Assembly: GCF_036850765.1 (NCBI RefSeq)
Contig: NC_089492.1
Span: 289,948,590 to 290,012,589 of the forward strand
Source: Saccopteryx bilineata
Taxonomy: Eukaryota; Chordata; Mammalia; Chiroptera; Emballonuridae
Reading direction: 5' to 3'
DNA length: 64,000 nt
Shown here: piece after piece, positions 63,189 to 64,000 of the stretch
How positions within the stretch are numbered: position 1 is the stretch's first letter
Layout of the letters: every line of letters starts with the position of its first letter
Notes under the pieces: model-generated
Database searches by the model: none
The model's input: only the letters and a program-made list of their open reading frames with translations
What the model was told of the DNA's origin: nothing
Program-made: the position numbers and the translations under genes

Positions 63189-63522
63189 CAGGGGAACCCA
63201 AACTACAGCCCGGCCGACGGGCCACAAGTGGCCCCCTGAGGCCATTTATCCGGCCCCACCGCACTTCTGGAAGGGGCACCTCTTTCATTGGTGGTCAGTG
63301 AGAGGAGCATAGTTCCCATTGAAATACTGGTCAGTTTGTTGATTTAAATTTACTTGTTCTTTATTTTAAATATTGTATTCGTTCTTTTTTTTTTTTTACT
63401 TTAAAATAAGATATGTGCAGTGTGCATAGGGATTTGTTCATAGTTTTTTTTTATAGTTCAGCCCTCCAATGGTCTGAGGGACAGTGAACTGGCCCCCTGT
63501 GTAAAAAGCTTGGGGACCTCTG
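63189..63522. mobile_element. hAT-type non-autonomous element (334 bp)
   Basis: Left end caggggaacccaaactacagcccgg; right end reverse-complemented cagaggtccccaagctttt. The subterminal 'ggccacaagtggccccctgaggccatttatccggcccc' and 'cttctggaaggggcacctctttcattggtggtcagtgagagg' are characteristic of a hAT family common in mammals. The 8-bp duplications ccctgggc (63181-63188) and ccctaggc (63523-63530) match at 7 of 8. There is a T-run at 63387-63399 and no coding sequence. Confidence 0.85.
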
Positions 63523-63530
63523 CCCTAGGC

Positions 63531-64000
63531 TAATGGGGCTGTTGTCCACCGACCCTGCTGGAGGCCGTCTGTGGTGGCTGAGCACCTAGTCTCAGACACC
63601 TGTCATGGGTGCTTACGGCCAGGAGGGAGGTGGTGCTTTCCTTCACACCTTCACACCGGGCTGGGCGAGCTGTGGCTGTGACTCTCCGGGTTCCTAACTG
63701 GCCCCCCGCGGCTACTGCTGGGCAAGAGCCTACCGTGTTTATTGAAGGTCTGTCTACTGTCCAGAAGGAAGGGATTCTTTGCAAGAGTGCTGTTAGAGAG
63801 GGGACCTCCCCTTTTCCCGTCGTCTTCAGGTAAAAACATCCGGTGGGCATGTTGCAGGGGTGAGCCCCTTACCTGGCTGGTGTCTCATGCTCCGGAGGGA
63901 AGAGGCTAGTCTGTACGAGCACCTGCCCTTTAGCACGTGTGAGTGAGTGTGGGCATGTGAGTGTGCCCATGCATATGTATGTGTGTGTGTGTGAACATGA
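63531..64000. other. intergenic to window end; TG-rich tract at the edge
   Basis: No gene recognised. 63938-63993 is rich in TGTG/TGAG dinucleotide repeats ('gtgagtgagtgtgggcatgtgagtgtgcccatgcatatgtatgtgtgtgtgtgtg'). Confidence 0.55.

Overview
The window is nuclear DNA from a mammal, most likely a bat. Its only recognisable protein-coding gene is the 3' two-thirds of NPHP4 (nephrocystin-4, a ciliary transition-zone scaffold) on the + strand. I found 19 coding exons between 9980 and 39360. By the human 30-exon scheme, counted back from the last exon, these are exons 12-30. They join in frame to about 943 residues of a protein that is about 1426 residues in human. The N-terminal third lies upstream of the window.

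The bat assignment rests on interspersed repeats. Two copies match the Rhin-1-type tRNA-derived SINE, described from horseshoe and leaf-nosed bats (1-394, minus; 2381-2760, plus). Three copies belong to a second tRNA-derived SINE with a 'gtcggactgggatg' head (14464-14865, 40514-40858, 58317-58647). There are also several cut-and-paste DNA transposons. A rhinolophoid bat is an inference from SINE type, not a proven species call.

Layout. 1-9979 is the 3' part of a long NPHP4 intron with SINEs, LINE debris, a 44-bp tandem array inside a hAT-like repeat, and a strong CTCF-like motif. 9980-39360 is NPHP4 exons and introns. Introns 16, 17 and 18 (12.9-25.3 kb) are the largest and hold an L1 fragment split by a SINE, a TTAA-flanked piggyBac-type MITE, a TA-flanked Tc1/mariner-type MITE and an intronic CpG island. 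From 27.8 kb the exons are closer together. The 3' UTR ends shortly after a poly(A) signal at 39692.

39.7-64 kb is intergenic. I found no second gene. It holds SINEs, MIR pieces, a U6 snRNA retropseudogene with target-site duplications, a 25-bp minisatellite, a CAT/CAC microsatellite, and four hAT-type elements with matching 8-bp target-site duplications. One of these (61072-62414) retains a decayed transposase C-terminus and was later invaded by a deleted mariner that still encodes part of its N-terminal region.

I did not find an undescribed gene system. The observations most worth following are NPHP4 splice-site oddities (a GC donor, a NAGNAG acceptor paired with a double donor, a 74-nt intron), CTCF-core motifs carried inside the bat SINE, an intronic CpG island, and the stacked DNA transposons.
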